A DNA stretch of 64,000 nt, from the NCBI GenBank assembly GCA_030762935.1, contig CM060900.1, forward strand, positions 396,879,132 to 396,943,131, given 5' to 3'. The notes beneath the pieces were generated by a model. It ran no database searches. It saw nothing but the letters and a program-made list of their open reading frames with translations, and was not told where the DNA came from. Shown here in pieces: positions 22,177 to 33,845 of the stretch; position 1 is the stretch's first letter; each line of letters begins with the position of its first letter. The stretch is from Hymenopus coronatus (lineage: Eukaryota; Arthropoda; Insecta; Mantodea; Hymenopodidae). The translations under genes were made by a program, and so were the position numbers.

Positions 22177-22590
22177 CTCTATGTATGCTAATCAAGGCAA
22201 AGCTTAGCAGAAAATTTTGTCTATCTTGATATACATTTCATTTTTCATGAAAAAATATTAAGCCTATGATATATTAATCATATTCATTAGGGCCATTTAA
22301 AAATTATCATGTTCCATGTAAAGCGTAGTTGCCTTGGGTAATTTTCCTGAAAATGTTCGTGTCGCATCCTTGGTAGCTATTAATGTTAAAAAGGAAAAGT
22401 CGGTTAAACAGCAAATGGCATTTGTGTTATGCTGTGCACAGTGACATTCACCAGAATCTTTTTTTCTAAAAATGCTCTTCTGAGTTCCAGGGATCCTCAA
22501 AATAAGCCTCTCCGGTGAGATCTTTGTATCGAATTTTTAATGGAATACCATGACTTTCCTACCTTCTTTTCTACCATAGTACTTGGTATA
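22177..22590 (+). mobile_element. Family E element, internally deleted remnant
   Basis: It starts near 'tatgctaatcaaggcaaagc', then jumps to 'gatatacatttcatttttc' and follows the 3' half of the family to 'ggtatagaaagtaata' at the end. The central ~450 bp are missing and the 5' end was replaced by SINE D. Confidence 0.65.
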
Positions 22591-22849
22591 GAAAGTAATA
22601 ACTTTTCCTATGCGTGGCTTGTAGAAGCTTTATAAAGAATGAAGGAGAGCGGTTTGAGAAAGACATGTGAATGCAATACATTAGATTTTTAAATTGATTG
22701 TTTGTTGATTGATTTATTTTTATTTTTATTGTTTTACCTAACATCACTTCCACAGCCAAAAGAATCGATTTTGTCCCATTCATGACAGTATTTCTTGGAA
22801 GGTTTGAATAATTTAGACGCCATCAATTATTTACGCTGCCAGGCTTCTC

Positions 22850-23451
22850 TAACAAGGCACATTCGCGGAATGTCTCACCAATATTGAAATAAAATTAATT
22901 ACGACGCATACGCCAGGTGTAATAAATACTAAGTACACCAATTTTAGCTGCCCATAGCGGTAATTATACAAGTTGGTAAGCTTAATAGATAGTGGTGTAA
23001 TAATGAATAGGACAGAAGACTCAGGTATAGCATAATGAGTATTCTATTCCATTTAGCTGTAACTATTATTAAACGTATTTGTTCGTCTTGATGTAGAAAT
23101 GTGTTAAACATAAATGTAAACGACAATGTGCGCAGTTGTGCAGTTGGATTTTGAGCAACTTGAATCTTCCCTATTCCAGAAAACAATGCGCATATTGCCG
23201 TTTAACAGATTTCTACACCAAGGCTCACAAATATGCTTATACTAAACGAAATAGAATCCTCATTATGTTATACCTGTGTTTACTGTCCTATTCATTATGA
23301 CACAGCTATCTATAAAGCTCACCAACATGCATAGTTACCGTTATGTGCAGCTAAAATTGTTGCAGTAAGTATAGATTACACCTGACGTTTCCATTTTAAA
23401 TAATTTTATTTCAATATCGGCGTGACACTCCGCGAATGCACCTTGTAAGGA
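22850..23451. mobile_element. Foldback element with ~210-bp terminal inverted repeats
   Basis: The left arm (22850-23059: 'caaggcacattcgcgg', 'caatattgaaataaaatta', 'acaccaattttagctgcc', 'taatgaataggacag') matches the reverse complement of the right arm (23240-23451) along its whole length at roughly 80% by eye. About 180 bp separate the arms. There is no open frame of note. The outermost bases look like 'c(t)taacaagg'. Size and structure fit a non-autonomous DNA transposon of the long-TIR type. Confidence 0.82.
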
Positions 23452-24339
23452 CCCCTATGTGATCCAAGTCGCATGCGATGAACCAAATTCTCGCGGAGTT
23501 CCACTTGCACTCTCTGGTCTGCTTGTTGTGTCCCTTTAATTTTACAACTGAAATGTAATTGCTATAAGGCTCAACAAATAAGCCAACCAGTTTGTGTCTA
23601 ATCAAGAAACTCCAGCAAACCTTGGCCCAGGCAATCAGAACAATGGAGCTAGTATTTAAATTTATGACTTACGTTTTTAATTGGTGCGGGACTAAGGTAC
23701 GAGTGCTTCAAAAGCCATTCCTCGCCTGACCAACCATGTAATCCTTTCATTTCTGCGAAATATGTCCCAGTTAAGCCCGCGCTTCCTTTACCAGCGTTCT
23801 CTCGTTTTGAATAATTTCACTTGGAGAGCCGAGGTGAGCCTTTACATTTCCTTTCCACCTTGTGTCTGTATTCCTCAACAAACAAGCTCACTTCTTCTGC
23901 CTCCAATTCGTATGCTAACTATACTCCAGAAGTAGACCTTTCTGTTTTGGGATTATTTTCTTTATTTGCTATATACGAACTACAATTATAACCTTGTCGA
24001 GCTTCCGATTTGCTAAAATAATGTTATACCATTATGATTTCTTTGTTAACAATGCTGTCAATTAGCAAGATCATATCAGAGCTACTGGTGTGGCGGAATT
24101 TCGTCTCGCAAGAGCTCTACTACATGCCATCAAATCTAATAACGTGAGCCTGTCGCATTTAAGCACACTTAAAGCCATCTCTTAGGGATTCGTTGCTCTC
24201 GCGCAAGATGCCAATCAAATCACCCGCTAGGGATGTCTTAATGGTGACATAAAAGTGTGATAGCAGACCAGTGACTAAGATTTTACCGATATTATTCGCC
24301 TACTCATATTAATAAAGAAATAGAAATCTGCAATAGCTT
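23452..24339. other. Unannotated sequence
   Basis: No domain or shared repeat is recognised before the macro-repeat begins. Confidence 0.35.
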
Positions 24340-24453
24340 ACCCCGCTATCTGATTTCTTAAATAGGCCCTTACAATGAATGTTTGTATCCTATTATGTGC
24401 AATTACAATCCTCTTAATAATTTACTATGACCTGTCAAAGTTGCAGGATGTTT

Positions 24454-24471
24454 AACAAACAAACAAACAAA

Positions 24472-24503
<32 letters not shown>
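24454..24503. repeat. Compound (AAAC)n(AC)n microsatellite
   Basis: A run of 'aaac' units passes directly into an AC run. Confidence 0.95.
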
Positions 24504-24505
<2 letters not shown>

Positions 24506-24674
24506 AGCAACAAAACAACAACACACACAACACCTTCCTACTCTCATTCAAACTTCCAGAATCTGGGTAGGTTATTCCACTGGAAAAAGAAACTAAGTGA
24601 ATCCTTGATTAGAAATAAAAACATACATGGATGTAATGACTGAAATTACTAAATATTTTATATTTTCGATTTAT

Positions 24675-25549
24675 ATGCCTTTCCTTAATTGTTCTACAAA
24701 ATATTCTTACAAAACGTTATTCTTTTATATACGCCATCTAACCAAAATAAATAGTGGTAGAAATGGTCTTGTTACTTAGTGTCTAATAATTAGAAGAGAA
24801 ATAAAGGAATACAATACTATAAATCAATATTAAAGTCTTTTAAAACTTCAAGCTATGCCATTGTCATTGAAATTCGATTCTCTCTCCAGGAGTAACAGAA
24901 AATATATGTAACGGAGACTTCTCATTTGAAAGTATTGTAAAATGGAAGGCAATAACAGGAGATATTTTTGGAATGTTCAGCTCTAAAACGAAACAGTGCT
25001 CTAAATTACGTAAATTGTGAACAAATGTACATTTTTCTGCAGTAGTGTTTGAACTATCTCCAAGCTTTTATTAGTTTTGTAAAAGTCATTTAGAATGAAG
25101 AAGTTTTAAGAGGCTATTCAGAAAAAGTCTAGGATATACAATATATTTCCTACGTAAATATCCATAATATACACCATTTTGATCAAACTGGTTAAACCAT
25201 TTATGAGAAAATCCAAAACTTCGAATAAAATTGATACATGTAAACGTTTTTGGCGTTTTTTTTTCTCTCCTGAGAATCCTGGAATTACATCGTTGGAGGA
25301 TACTGAACCTAAGTAACACGTTTAGTGTTTAAATGACTTTTTGCCATTAAGTTATGATTTCCACAGACGAAGACATCTTCACACAGACACACACCTACCC
25401 ACACTGACGAGTTCTGTTTAAAAATGCGTTTTTGAGAGCCAGGAGTCCTCAAAACATGCATTTACGTTGATATCTCCGTTTGGAATTTTGGGTGGAGTTA
25501 CAATTCTTCACTGCCTAATATTTACAATGGTCGCACGTGCTAGAGAAAA
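24675..25549 (+). mobile_element. Family E copy within macro-unit 1
   Basis: It follows the family consensus from the degraded start 'gcctttccttaattgttc' to 'cacgtgctagagaaaat' at the end. It is uninterrupted, so it serves as the empty-site reference for the SINE F, SINE D and mariner insertions in units 2 and 3. Confidence 0.8.
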
Positions 25550-26989
25550 TAATATAGAGTTTCCCGATTGTCACTCCAACGAGGTGGAATTTTAACAATC
25601 GCCTGTGGAGACAATGTATGAAAACATATAAAACTGAACTAATCGCGATATTTGAAAACATAATGAACATTCAGAAGACTGGGTTAATATTATTTTTATT
25701 GCTACCACAGGGTTTATTCCAAAGATTTCTCTTTTAAATCGTTTTATGATTTTAAAAAGTGTATTTTTATTAACATTAATTCTTTTTCAAATTCTGCAAA
25801 CAAAATCAGATGGCATCTCCTTTCATATTCACAAAATGGGTGGAGCTTTTACCAAAACTATTTGCCATAAAGACACAAAAGTACAGCAGAGAATAGAATT
25901 TTAGATAGATAACGTAAGGGAGATAGACACATATTTTCTTATTATATAATGAAATCTTGGATAATATTTTACAAATTAAATTAAGTTTTCCTAACTTTGA
26001 ACTGTTGAAGTCTCTTTAATTGATTAAAACAGTCAGTGCTCATAAACACGAAAAGCAGTTTCGTAACTATGCCTTCTCATAATTAAAAAGAGCATATTGA
26101 CAACATTTCCTCATTTAAGAAGTAAATAGATGTTGGATATTCCAGAGAAGACTCAGCGAGTGTGTGCTTGTGTGTTACATAAAAGAAGCTCGGATAGGAA
26201 GTCCGTTACAGAACGTCCAACATTATGTGAACCAATTTCTAAAATTCCTGTAAGAGGTGGTGCAATTTAAAGTTCCGCTTGTGTATCGAAGATAACTTAA
26301 ATCTGTGGGATGAATTCTCAGGGAGAAGTAAGAACGTCAAGGCTGTCATTACTCTCAGTGGAAAATAAAGTATTAAAGAACATTCACATAAATTAATACT
26401 TTCACAATCAGGTTATATTATAGATGATGTTGCTTCTAACAGCAGGAGAATCGATCTGGTGTACAAGAAAACTTGCGTGAGTTGATTATCAGTTTCGTAT
26501 CATAGACCTCTAAACATATGTTTGTTATTGCCTCCCCCATTCAAAATTGCACTGCATGCCACTAGTAATAAGTTAACAAACAAACACGCACAAAACTTAA
26601 ATTATACACTTGCCATATCTTTATGGAGTTGGTGAGAAATGGACAATAAAATTTTACTTATTACGAACATCGAGAAGCATGCTTGTGCTTTCTCTTCATC
26701 TTAATACGTTTAGTGAAAATAATATGTAAATATACAAAATTCGTAATCCAGTCATAAGTTGTGAACCAAGATAAGTCCTTAAGCTGACTTCCAAATAGCT
26801 CTTACTAATTTTTTTCACCCTTATAAAACCTCTAAATAGGAGGATTATAATTGAACTACTCAGATGGAACCTGGATTAAATCACACCACTACCAGTAGCT
26901 AGCACAATAATAACAACACATTTTCTTTGCTACGGATGATCGGGGACCTTATTGCTGTATTGTGGTTGACGTACACATCTACACAAAAA

Positions 26990-27115
26990 CATTCATACCT
27001 CCAGGCTCTGGAGTGGGTCAGGAATTATCTTGTCTAGAGAAAAATTCCAACTATCCTAGTTGGGAATCGAACCCAGGGCCCATGCATGACAGAAAAGCTT
27101 GATCTACGTGGGCAA
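26990..27115 (-). mobile_element. tRNA-derived SINE, family G, copy in unit 1
   Basis: On the minus strand it carries 'gggttcgattcccaac' (B box) followed by 'ttggaatttttctctagac'. The equivalent position in unit 2 (32150-32295) holds the same element, so it was present before the duplication. Confidence 0.7.
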
Positions 27116-28255
27116 CCAACATTCTGTTAGAATTAAAATGTTGGTGTTGTTTAATGTAGCGGAGTCCTGGCACTGAAATACAGATTCTTAGCGTTGTTAA
27201 TAGAAAACAATAAAAACATGAGTTTTAAGAAATGGAAAGAAGAATATGACGTTCTCGCTTTTACCAATGGCTTCCTGTCGCGAGAAGTAATTGCAGACTG
27301 GCCTCGCAGAACATCTGATCACGTGGTGTAGTGGCTAGAAGACTCGACTTTCCCTATGGAGACCTGGGTTCGTTAACAGGTGTTGGCATGTATATATCAT
27401 CCCCCTTCCAATTGTCTTCGTTATTAGTACTTATATAAAGTATAATTGTACTTAATGCATTGACATAAACAGCCCATCGTTTTCTCTAAGATTTTCTATT
27501 CCACAGAACTCTAAACGTACGCTCTGTTCTCTGTGAGTATGTGAGTTTAATTTGTTGCTTTAAGTTTTTAATAAAGTAGCAAATAACATTTTTCCATCCA
27601 GGAGTTCCTTTCGTCCGTAAAAGTATGAGGAAGATATTCTTAAATACAAAATAAGTACATATTCCACCGCCGTTTCATTGTTTAATTATAGTGCTTATCA
27701 GTCAGAAACATCATCTTATATGCTATCGAGAACTCATTATATTTCCTTCTCCGGTGAATGTAACTTTAGATGGAATGCCTTTTCCAGAATCTGGAAGTTT
27801 GAAAGAGAGTGTGAATGTATGTGTTTTATAGTGATCTAATCGATGTTATCTCTGAAGTTGTACAACTGCTTGTTTAAAATGAACTCGAGTTTTTTCAATG
27901 AGTTTCCAGTCTTTAAGGGGACCCACCAATGTAAATTGACCAAAAGTTTGGAAAATGTTGAACTTTGGATTTTAACAGATCATTATACAGTGGTCCTGCT
28001 AAATTAATATGCCGAAATTATTTTCAGCCATTTGCAATTGAAGCACATGTCGCATGGCCTTTTAAATGAAAGTTGTAATGGTAGCTAAAGACGCTTCAAA
28101 TGTTAGGCGTGTTTCTGTAAATGCATTTTCCAACGCATGTAAATGTTTGAAATGCTCGTTGCGGTACACGTATCAACCAATTGATTTGATTTTTCTACCA
28201 GAGAATCTTAGTATCATAATAAATATAAAATATTTAATTACTTTTCTAAGTAAGT
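27116..28255. other. Unit-1-specific segment with a tRNA-like piece and an inverted unit fragment
   Basis: This segment has no counterpart in unit 2, where the flanking sequences join directly near 32305. It contains a tRNA-like stretch at 27308-27380 ('gtggtgtagtggctagaa' and 'cctgggttcgttaac'). Near 27700-27830 its reverse complement ('tttcaaacttccagattctgg', 'attccatctaaagttacattc') resembles the region just after the unit landmark. It is therefore a composite insertion, or the part lost from unit 2. Confidence 0.55.
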
Positions 28256-28979
28256 GCAATTAATTATATGTCTGTATTAACAAAATAATTACTCCGCAAA
28301 AATAATGAAAAAGTATGAGCGAATAATTTATCATAACCTCTCCTACTGTAGTTTTAATCAGTTTGAAACTCATTCGATAATTCCTTTAAAGTGATACTCA
28401 AAGAATATAAATATTAAGTTTTGTTGTAAAACTTTGAAAACTGAAGGTAAAGGAACATTTTGGTAGAACAGTTAAAAAAAACTTTTTTTTCTGAAAAATC
28501 GCATGAGGCATATGTCCAAAATTTTCAGAATTTGAGACACACAACAATAGAGGTATGTGGTATAAAATGAACGTAATTGCTTACGAAACATTGAATTTGA
28601 ATTTCATGACTACTTGGGAACTTCCTTAAATTAGTTTACTAGCTTCTCTGATAAATATGTGAATAGTTTTGGCAGTTAGCGTACTCAATTATTATCATAA
28701 GTTTTTGTAACATCTTAGGTGCAGTTACAATCCTCTTAATAGTAATAGTACAATACATCAAAGCTATAGAATCTTGTAAATAAACACACAAACTCATTAG
28801 CAACAACAATACACCTTTGCATTCTCATTCAAACCTCCATAATCTGGGTAGATTATTCCAACTAAAATTTTACTTTACCTGAAAAAGATACTCGGCGCGT
28901 ATCCTTGTTTACAAATAAAAATATTTAAGTATGTACTGAAGAATATAACTAAAACAGTCTTATATTTTACATGTACATG

Positions 28980-30103
28980 ACTTTCTCTATCTGTTCTGCA
29001 AACTATTCTTACAAAAGATTACTCTTTATATAAATCATGCAACCAAGATAAATAGTACCAAAGATGTTCATATTACTGAGCCCCTTATACACAGAAGGGA
29101 AATAAAGGAGTACACAACACTAAATCGATATTGAAATCCTTTAGAACCTCTAGCTATGCTATTGCCATTGGCATTCGTTTATTATTTCATGATCAGGAGT
29201 AACATAGAGGATATACGCAACGTATAAAAAAAATAAAAAAAATGTCGTGTTATTTATGGACGCCCTTTAACTACTGTGGTTCTCAGCGTCCCATTCTAAA
29301 TTGGGCGTGAAAGACCGCTTAATTTTGCTCAGAGGCCTCTCAATCAGGCTTGAGGATTTGTTCTACGTGCCGTAAATCTACGACACGGGACCAACGGCTT
29401 TACTTCCCTTCCGAAGGAAGCCATGCTAAGGATTTTTACGCCCGAAAAAATCCATCGTCCACCGCCGGGTTTGAACCCGCGACCTTGGGTATATGAAGTC
29501 AGCATGGTAAATATGCAACGTATGACTTCCCATTTGAGAAAAGATGAAGTATTTTAAAAAGGAAGCTAACAACAGAATATATTTCTGAAATTGTTATTTA
29601 TACAAAGAATAAAAGCTGTAAATGACATAAATTGTGTGTTTTAATGACTTCTACAATCTTACAGTACGTGCTTAACTATCACTTAGCATGTACGGGTTAA
29701 GTAGAAGTCTTTAACAGAATGAAGAGGACTTGAGGGGCTATTTGGGAGATGTTCAGATTATACATTAAATTTCGCACGTAATCATCTTTAAGATACGACA
29801 TTTTGACCAAAATCGTTACAACCATTTTTCAGAAATTTGAAACCTTCGAGAAGTGATTCATGTAAACGTGTTTTACATGTTATTATTATTTCTTCCTGAT
29901 AACATTCGAGTTGCATCGTTGGGCGATACTGAACCTAAATAATTTAATTAATTTAATATGTAAATGCCTTTTCCCTATAAAAGTTGTAAATGTTGTAAAG
30001 TTGTAAATATGTATTTCCGCTGACATATCGGTTTGCAGTTGTTGTGTAGAATACACTGTCTTTTCTGCCTACTATGCATAGTGGACACGCGTACTAGAGA
30101 AAA
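28980..30103 (+). mobile_element. Family E copy within macro-unit 2, interrupted by SINE F
   Basis: The start 'actttctctatctgttctg' and the end 'gtactagagaaaata' are both well kept. Removing SINE F leaves about 835 bp. The mariner derivative sits immediately beyond its end. Confidence 0.82.
29226..29514 (-). mobile_element. SINE family F, near full length, with target-site duplication
   Basis: The element is flanked by 'gcaacgtat' at 29217-29225 and again at 29515-29523. On the minus strand it shows the B box 'gggttcaaacccg', then 'gtgtcgtagatttacggc', 'gaggcctctgagcaaaatt', 'gaatgggacgctgagaacc' and 'gttaaagggcgtccataaat'. The uninterrupted site is visible in units 1 and 3 ('atatatgtaacggagactt' near 24900 and 'atatgaaacggatgactt' near 33660). 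Confidence 0.9.
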
Positions 30104-30105
30104 TA

Positions 30106-30755
30106 CAATGGTCATCCAGAAAGTGACAGGTGATTTGCCATAGCTAAATAATAACGAAAGATATCAACATAAAAATTTCCTGACAGCGTTACCGTACCTT
30201 ACTCTATTTTTCAACCCAATCTCCATTCTGTCAAGATATTTTTATCACGTGGTACCAGTTTTTTTTTACCGCAAAAGGATTTTTTTAATGTACAAAATGT
30301 TCGGCCAATCGAATTTTATAGGGAAATAACGCAAGTGCATAGTGATAAAGCAGTGAACGAGTCGTAAGTAGTCAAGGATGAACCAGTGTGTATGAAAAAG
30401 ACCGGAGGGGAAGTTCATTAATCATTATGGTGGAGTTGAAAGCAAATGTTTATAAAATAATTCAGAAAAAACTGTGTTTCACTTTGGATAACTTACATGA
30501 CATTTTTGGATGGAAAAGATTTCTCACCCATGAAGACCTTAAAGTGGCAGTGACAGCTTGGCTCAGATCTTTAGCGGTGAAAGAGTACATCTGCGTTGAA
30601 AAACCGATACCACGAGACAATAAATACCTGATAGAATGACGATTGCGTTGAGAAATAGAGTAAGGTACTGTAACTTTGTAAGTAAAGCTTTGTTTTCATA
30701 ACTTTCGTTATTATTTTGTTATGCCAAATCCTCTGTCACGTTTGGATTGCCCTCG
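30106..30755 (+). mobile_element. 650-bp mariner deletion derivative at a TA target
   Basis: The element is bounded by TA at 30104-30105 and 30756-30757. Its ends are inverted repeats: 'caatggtcatccagaaagtg' on the left against 'cgagggcaatccaaacgtg' from the right. Similarity between the two ends extends about 130 bp inward through shared 'aaataataacgaaag' and 'taccttactctattt'. It retains only the last part of the transposase gene. The pre-insertion site is seen intact in unit 1, where 'agagaaaataatatag' at 25542-25557 is continuous. This fixes the borders to the base. Confidence 0.92.
30388..30639 (+). pseudogene. C-terminal remnant of mariner transposase
   Basis: This 83-codon open frame ends with 'IFGWKRFLTHEDLKVAV', 'TAWLRSLAVKEY' and 'PIPRDNKYL', which match the C-terminal block of mariner transposases (usual form 'HLFGPLKxxLxGxxFxxDEEVKxAVxxWL' followed by 'KLVxRWxKCI'). 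None of the three catalytic acids is included, because that domain lies upstream and has been deleted. The first ~35 residues show no similarity. It has no promoter of its own and probably only marks the parent element. The frame is unbroken, so the parent was probably active in the not too distant past relative to the other relics here. Confidence 0.85.
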
Positions 30756-32149
30756 TAATATAGACATTTTCGATAGTCGCCCCCAACCAGGATGAACTTG
30801 CCTGTGGAGACCTTGTATGGGAGCATATGAATCTGAGCTAGTCGCGCGATGTTTGAAAACATAATTGAACATTTAGGTGACTGGGTTAGTATTACCTTTA
30901 TTGTTGCCAGAGAGTATTTTTTCAAAGACTTGACTTTTAAATTTTACTTGATTTTGAAAATGTTCTTTTATTGACACCAATTCTTTTTGAAACTCTGTAA
31001 ACAAAATCACTTTACATGTTTTTTAATTTTCGCAAACTGGGTAGAGCTTTTACCGAGATTATTTCCGATCAAGACGCAACAGTACCGCAGAAAAAATAAT
31101 TGCGGATAGATAATGCAGAGGATATAGGCACATTTTTCCTTATGCCCTATATCGGAATCGTGGATAATGTTATCGGAAAAATTGAAATTGAGGTTAGTAA
31201 CCGTGGGAAGTTAAAGCTCCTGAAATTGGTTAAAATAATCCTTGCTGATGAACACGAAAAGGAGGTTCTATATTATGCTTTCTCATCATTAAAAATAGCA
31301 TATGGCCAACATTTCGAGTCTCCGCGTTTAGGAACAATAGATTTCTTGCTATTCCAGAGAAGACTCAACGAATGTACCTACTTCTGTCTTAAGTAAAAGA
31401 AACTGGGACAGAACATACAACATTATATAAACTAATTCCTGCAAGTGGTTCAATTATCGAAAATAATTTGAACCTATGCGATGAATTCTCAAGGGAAATA
31501 AAAATTTCTAAGATGTCATTACTCTCAGTGGAAAAGAAATGATTGGAGAACATTAATACTTGTACGATCAGGTTATAGATGACATTGCTTTTAATAACAG
31601 GAGAATCGATCTGGTGTACAAGAAAATCTGCGTGAGTAGATTATCAGTTTCATATCATAGACCTTTAATAATATGTTTTGTTATTGCCTCCCCCATCTAA
31701 AAATTACACTACACGCCGCTGGTAATAAGTTAGCGCACACATACACCACGCACACCTGCCATATCGTTACACACTTGGTGAGATATGCACAGTGAAATGT
31801 TGATTATTACGAACAAAGAGAAGCATCTTTTCGCTTACTCTGCATGTCATGAAGTTTAGGGAAAATAGTTTGTAAATAGGCAAATTTCGTATTGCAGTCA
31901 TGACGTCTGAATGAAAATAATTCCTTAAACTGGCTTCCAAATATCTCTTCCTAATTTTTCTTACCACTATGAAATCGCTTATTAGTCGAATTATAATTCG
32001 ACTACTCAGATGGAACCGGGGTTACCTCGTACCATTTCTAGCAACTAACTTAAAAAAACATTTTTTGTTTGTTTTGTTTTTGTTTTAGTGTGCGCTTGTT
32101 AAGGGTGATCGGTTACATTCTACCGACATATTAGAACTGTTGCTGCTGT

Positions 32150-32295
32150 TTTGTGATTGACGTAAACATTTACACACACCTCGAGACTCTGGGGTGGATG
32201 AGGTAATATTTTGTCTACAGAAAAATTCCAACCACCCAGCCGGGAATCAAACCCAGGGCCGGTACATAGCAAGCAAGAGATCTACCACAAATGCT
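32150..32295 (-). mobile_element. tRNA-derived SINE, family G, copy in unit 2
   Basis: On the minus strand 'tggtagatctcttgcttgc' and 'gggtttgattcccggc' resemble A- and B-box regions. The body 'ggttggaatttttctgtag' follows. It matches the unit 1 copy. Confidence 0.72.
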
Positions 32296-33070
32296 GGTAA
32301 AACTAATTATGAACTTGTATTAAATAACATTTAATTACTCCACAAAAATAATGAAAGTGTGAAGAATTATGATTTATTATAATAATTATGAGTATGTAAT
32401 TAATATAAAGCTCATTTGGTAACTTCTTTAAAGCGATATTCTTGTAAAATAAATATGATATTTTGCTACAAAGTTTTGAAAACTGAAGCGCAAGAATATT
32501 TTGGTGGAGTTATTAAAAATGAGTTTTCTCATAAACTACTTGAGACGTCTGTGCGAAATTTTTAGAGTGAGTTACACATAACAATAAAGGTATGCGGTAA
32601 AAAATGAACATAATTGCTTAAGGAACATTTAATTTGAAATATTCACAGTTACGCCCGCTCAAGTATGATTTCTGGGTTGTCATTGGCAGTTTAAATTCTA
32701 TTAAGTTAATGACTGTATTTGGGAACTTCCATAAATTACTTTTCTAGCTTCTCTGATAAAATTTGCAGTGTTTTGAAAGTTATCGTAAATTATTATTACC
32801 ATATAAGTATTTATAACGTCTTACGTACAGTTACAATCCTCTTAATAATGCAATATAGTCTTTCATATGTGCAGGATCTTGTAAATAAACACACAAACAC
32901 AGAACATACCTTCGAACTCTCATTCAAACTTCCAGAATCTGGGTACATTATTCCACCTAAAATGTTACTTCACCAGAAAATAAACTCATTGAATCGTTGA
33001 TTACAAATAACAAATACTTATGTATGCAGTGAATAACATAACTAAAAATATGATATTTTCCAGTTGCACG

Positions 33071-33845
33071 ACTTTCTCTATCTCTCCTGCAAACTATTGC
33101 TAAGAGAGATTGTTCTTTATATAAATCGTGCTAACCAAGAAAATGGTCGTCTCCTTAGCGCGGTGGTAGCGTTGCTGCTTACCAAGCGGGAGACCTGGGT
33201 TCGATCCCCAGTACCGGCGTGGGGATTTTTCCCCCGCTGGGAGACCTGGCCCGGGGTGCACTCAGCCTCGTAAGGTCCCTGGGGGGCCAATTGAGGAGCT
33301 ACTTGATGGAGAAGTAGCGGCTCCAGGTCATGAGGACCGCATTAACCGGACGGGGGGACTCGAGGCGCTGACCACGTCTCACCCTCCAATACTGCACCCC
33401 ATCCATGACGTCTGTAGTGGACCGAGATGGGGGACGCAGCGGCCGGGCGGTAGGCCAAGGTTCCCCGTGAGCTGTCGTGCCATGGAGTTAAGTTAACCAA
33501 GAAAATAGTACCAGAAATGATCTTATTACTTATTCCCTTATAAATAGATTGGAAACGCACTACCCTATATCGATACTGAAATCTTTTGAAACCTCTGCCT
33601 ATGCTATTGTCATTGAAATAGGATTCTATTTCATGATGAGGAGTAACCCAGAAGATATATGAAACGGATGACTTCCCATTTGAGAAAAGATAAGATATTT
33701 TAAAATTGAAGCCAATAAAAGGAGATAGTTTTGAAATGGTTAGCTCTACAAAAAAAAAGCTGTAAATGACATAAATTGTGTCTTTTAATCACATCTACAA
33801 TTTCTGCGCAGTAGTTTTGAAATATCTCTATCGGAACCATTGGAA
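33071..33845 (+). mobile_element. Family E copy within unit 3, interrupted by SINE D, 3'-truncated
   Basis: The start 'actttctctatctctcctg' is intact and the sequence follows units 1 and 2 up to 'gcgcagtagttttgaaatatc'. It is then cut off at the junction with the minus-strand copy. Confidence 0.8.
33145..33493 (+). mobile_element. SINE family D, full length (349 bp), with 13-bp target-site duplication
   Basis: A perfect direct repeat 'taaccaagaaaat' at 33132-33144 and 33494-33506 flanks the element. The head has 'agcgcggtggtagcg' (A box) and 'gggttcgatcccc' (B box near 33198-33208). The body contains 'ccaattgaggagctacttga' and 'agaagtagcggctccagg', and the end is 'tgtcgtgccatggagttaag' without an A tail. 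The empty site is seen in unit 2 ('caaccaagataaatagtacc' near 29041). Both promoter boxes are intact. The absence of an A tail suggests mobilisation by a LINE that recognises a specific 3' end. Confidence 0.94.

Larger units (their letters stand above)
24340..28680. repeat. Macro-tandem unit 1 (~4.3 kb)
   Basis: The shared landmark 'acaatcctcttaata' occurs at 24405, 28727 and 32833, giving unit lengths of 4322 and 4106 bp. From each landmark the same order follows: 'cattcaaacttccagaatc', a family E copy, 'gcctgtggagac', 'gaatcgatctggtgtacaag', 'tattgcctcccccat', 'actactcagatggaacc', a family G SINE, 'attactccgcaaaaataatg', and the next landmark. Unit 1 alone contains an extra ~1.14 kb (27116-28255) and an expanded CA tract. 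Divergence between units looks like 20-30%, so the duplication is old. Confidence 0.85.
28681..32780. repeat. Macro-tandem unit 2 (~4.1 kb)
   Basis: It is colinear with unit 1 as described there, minus the 1.14-kb segment and plus two later insertions: SINE F at 29226-29514 and a mariner derivative at 30106-30755. The 98-codon frame at 31100-31396 lies in shared unit sequence and is broken in unit 1, so I do not call it a gene. Confidence 0.85.

Noticed and set aside
31100..31396. A 98-codon frame in macro-unit 2 as a protein gene
   Set aside because: The homologous region in unit 1 (about 25900-26170) has stops and indels, and no domain is recognised. An open stretch surviving by chance is more likely.
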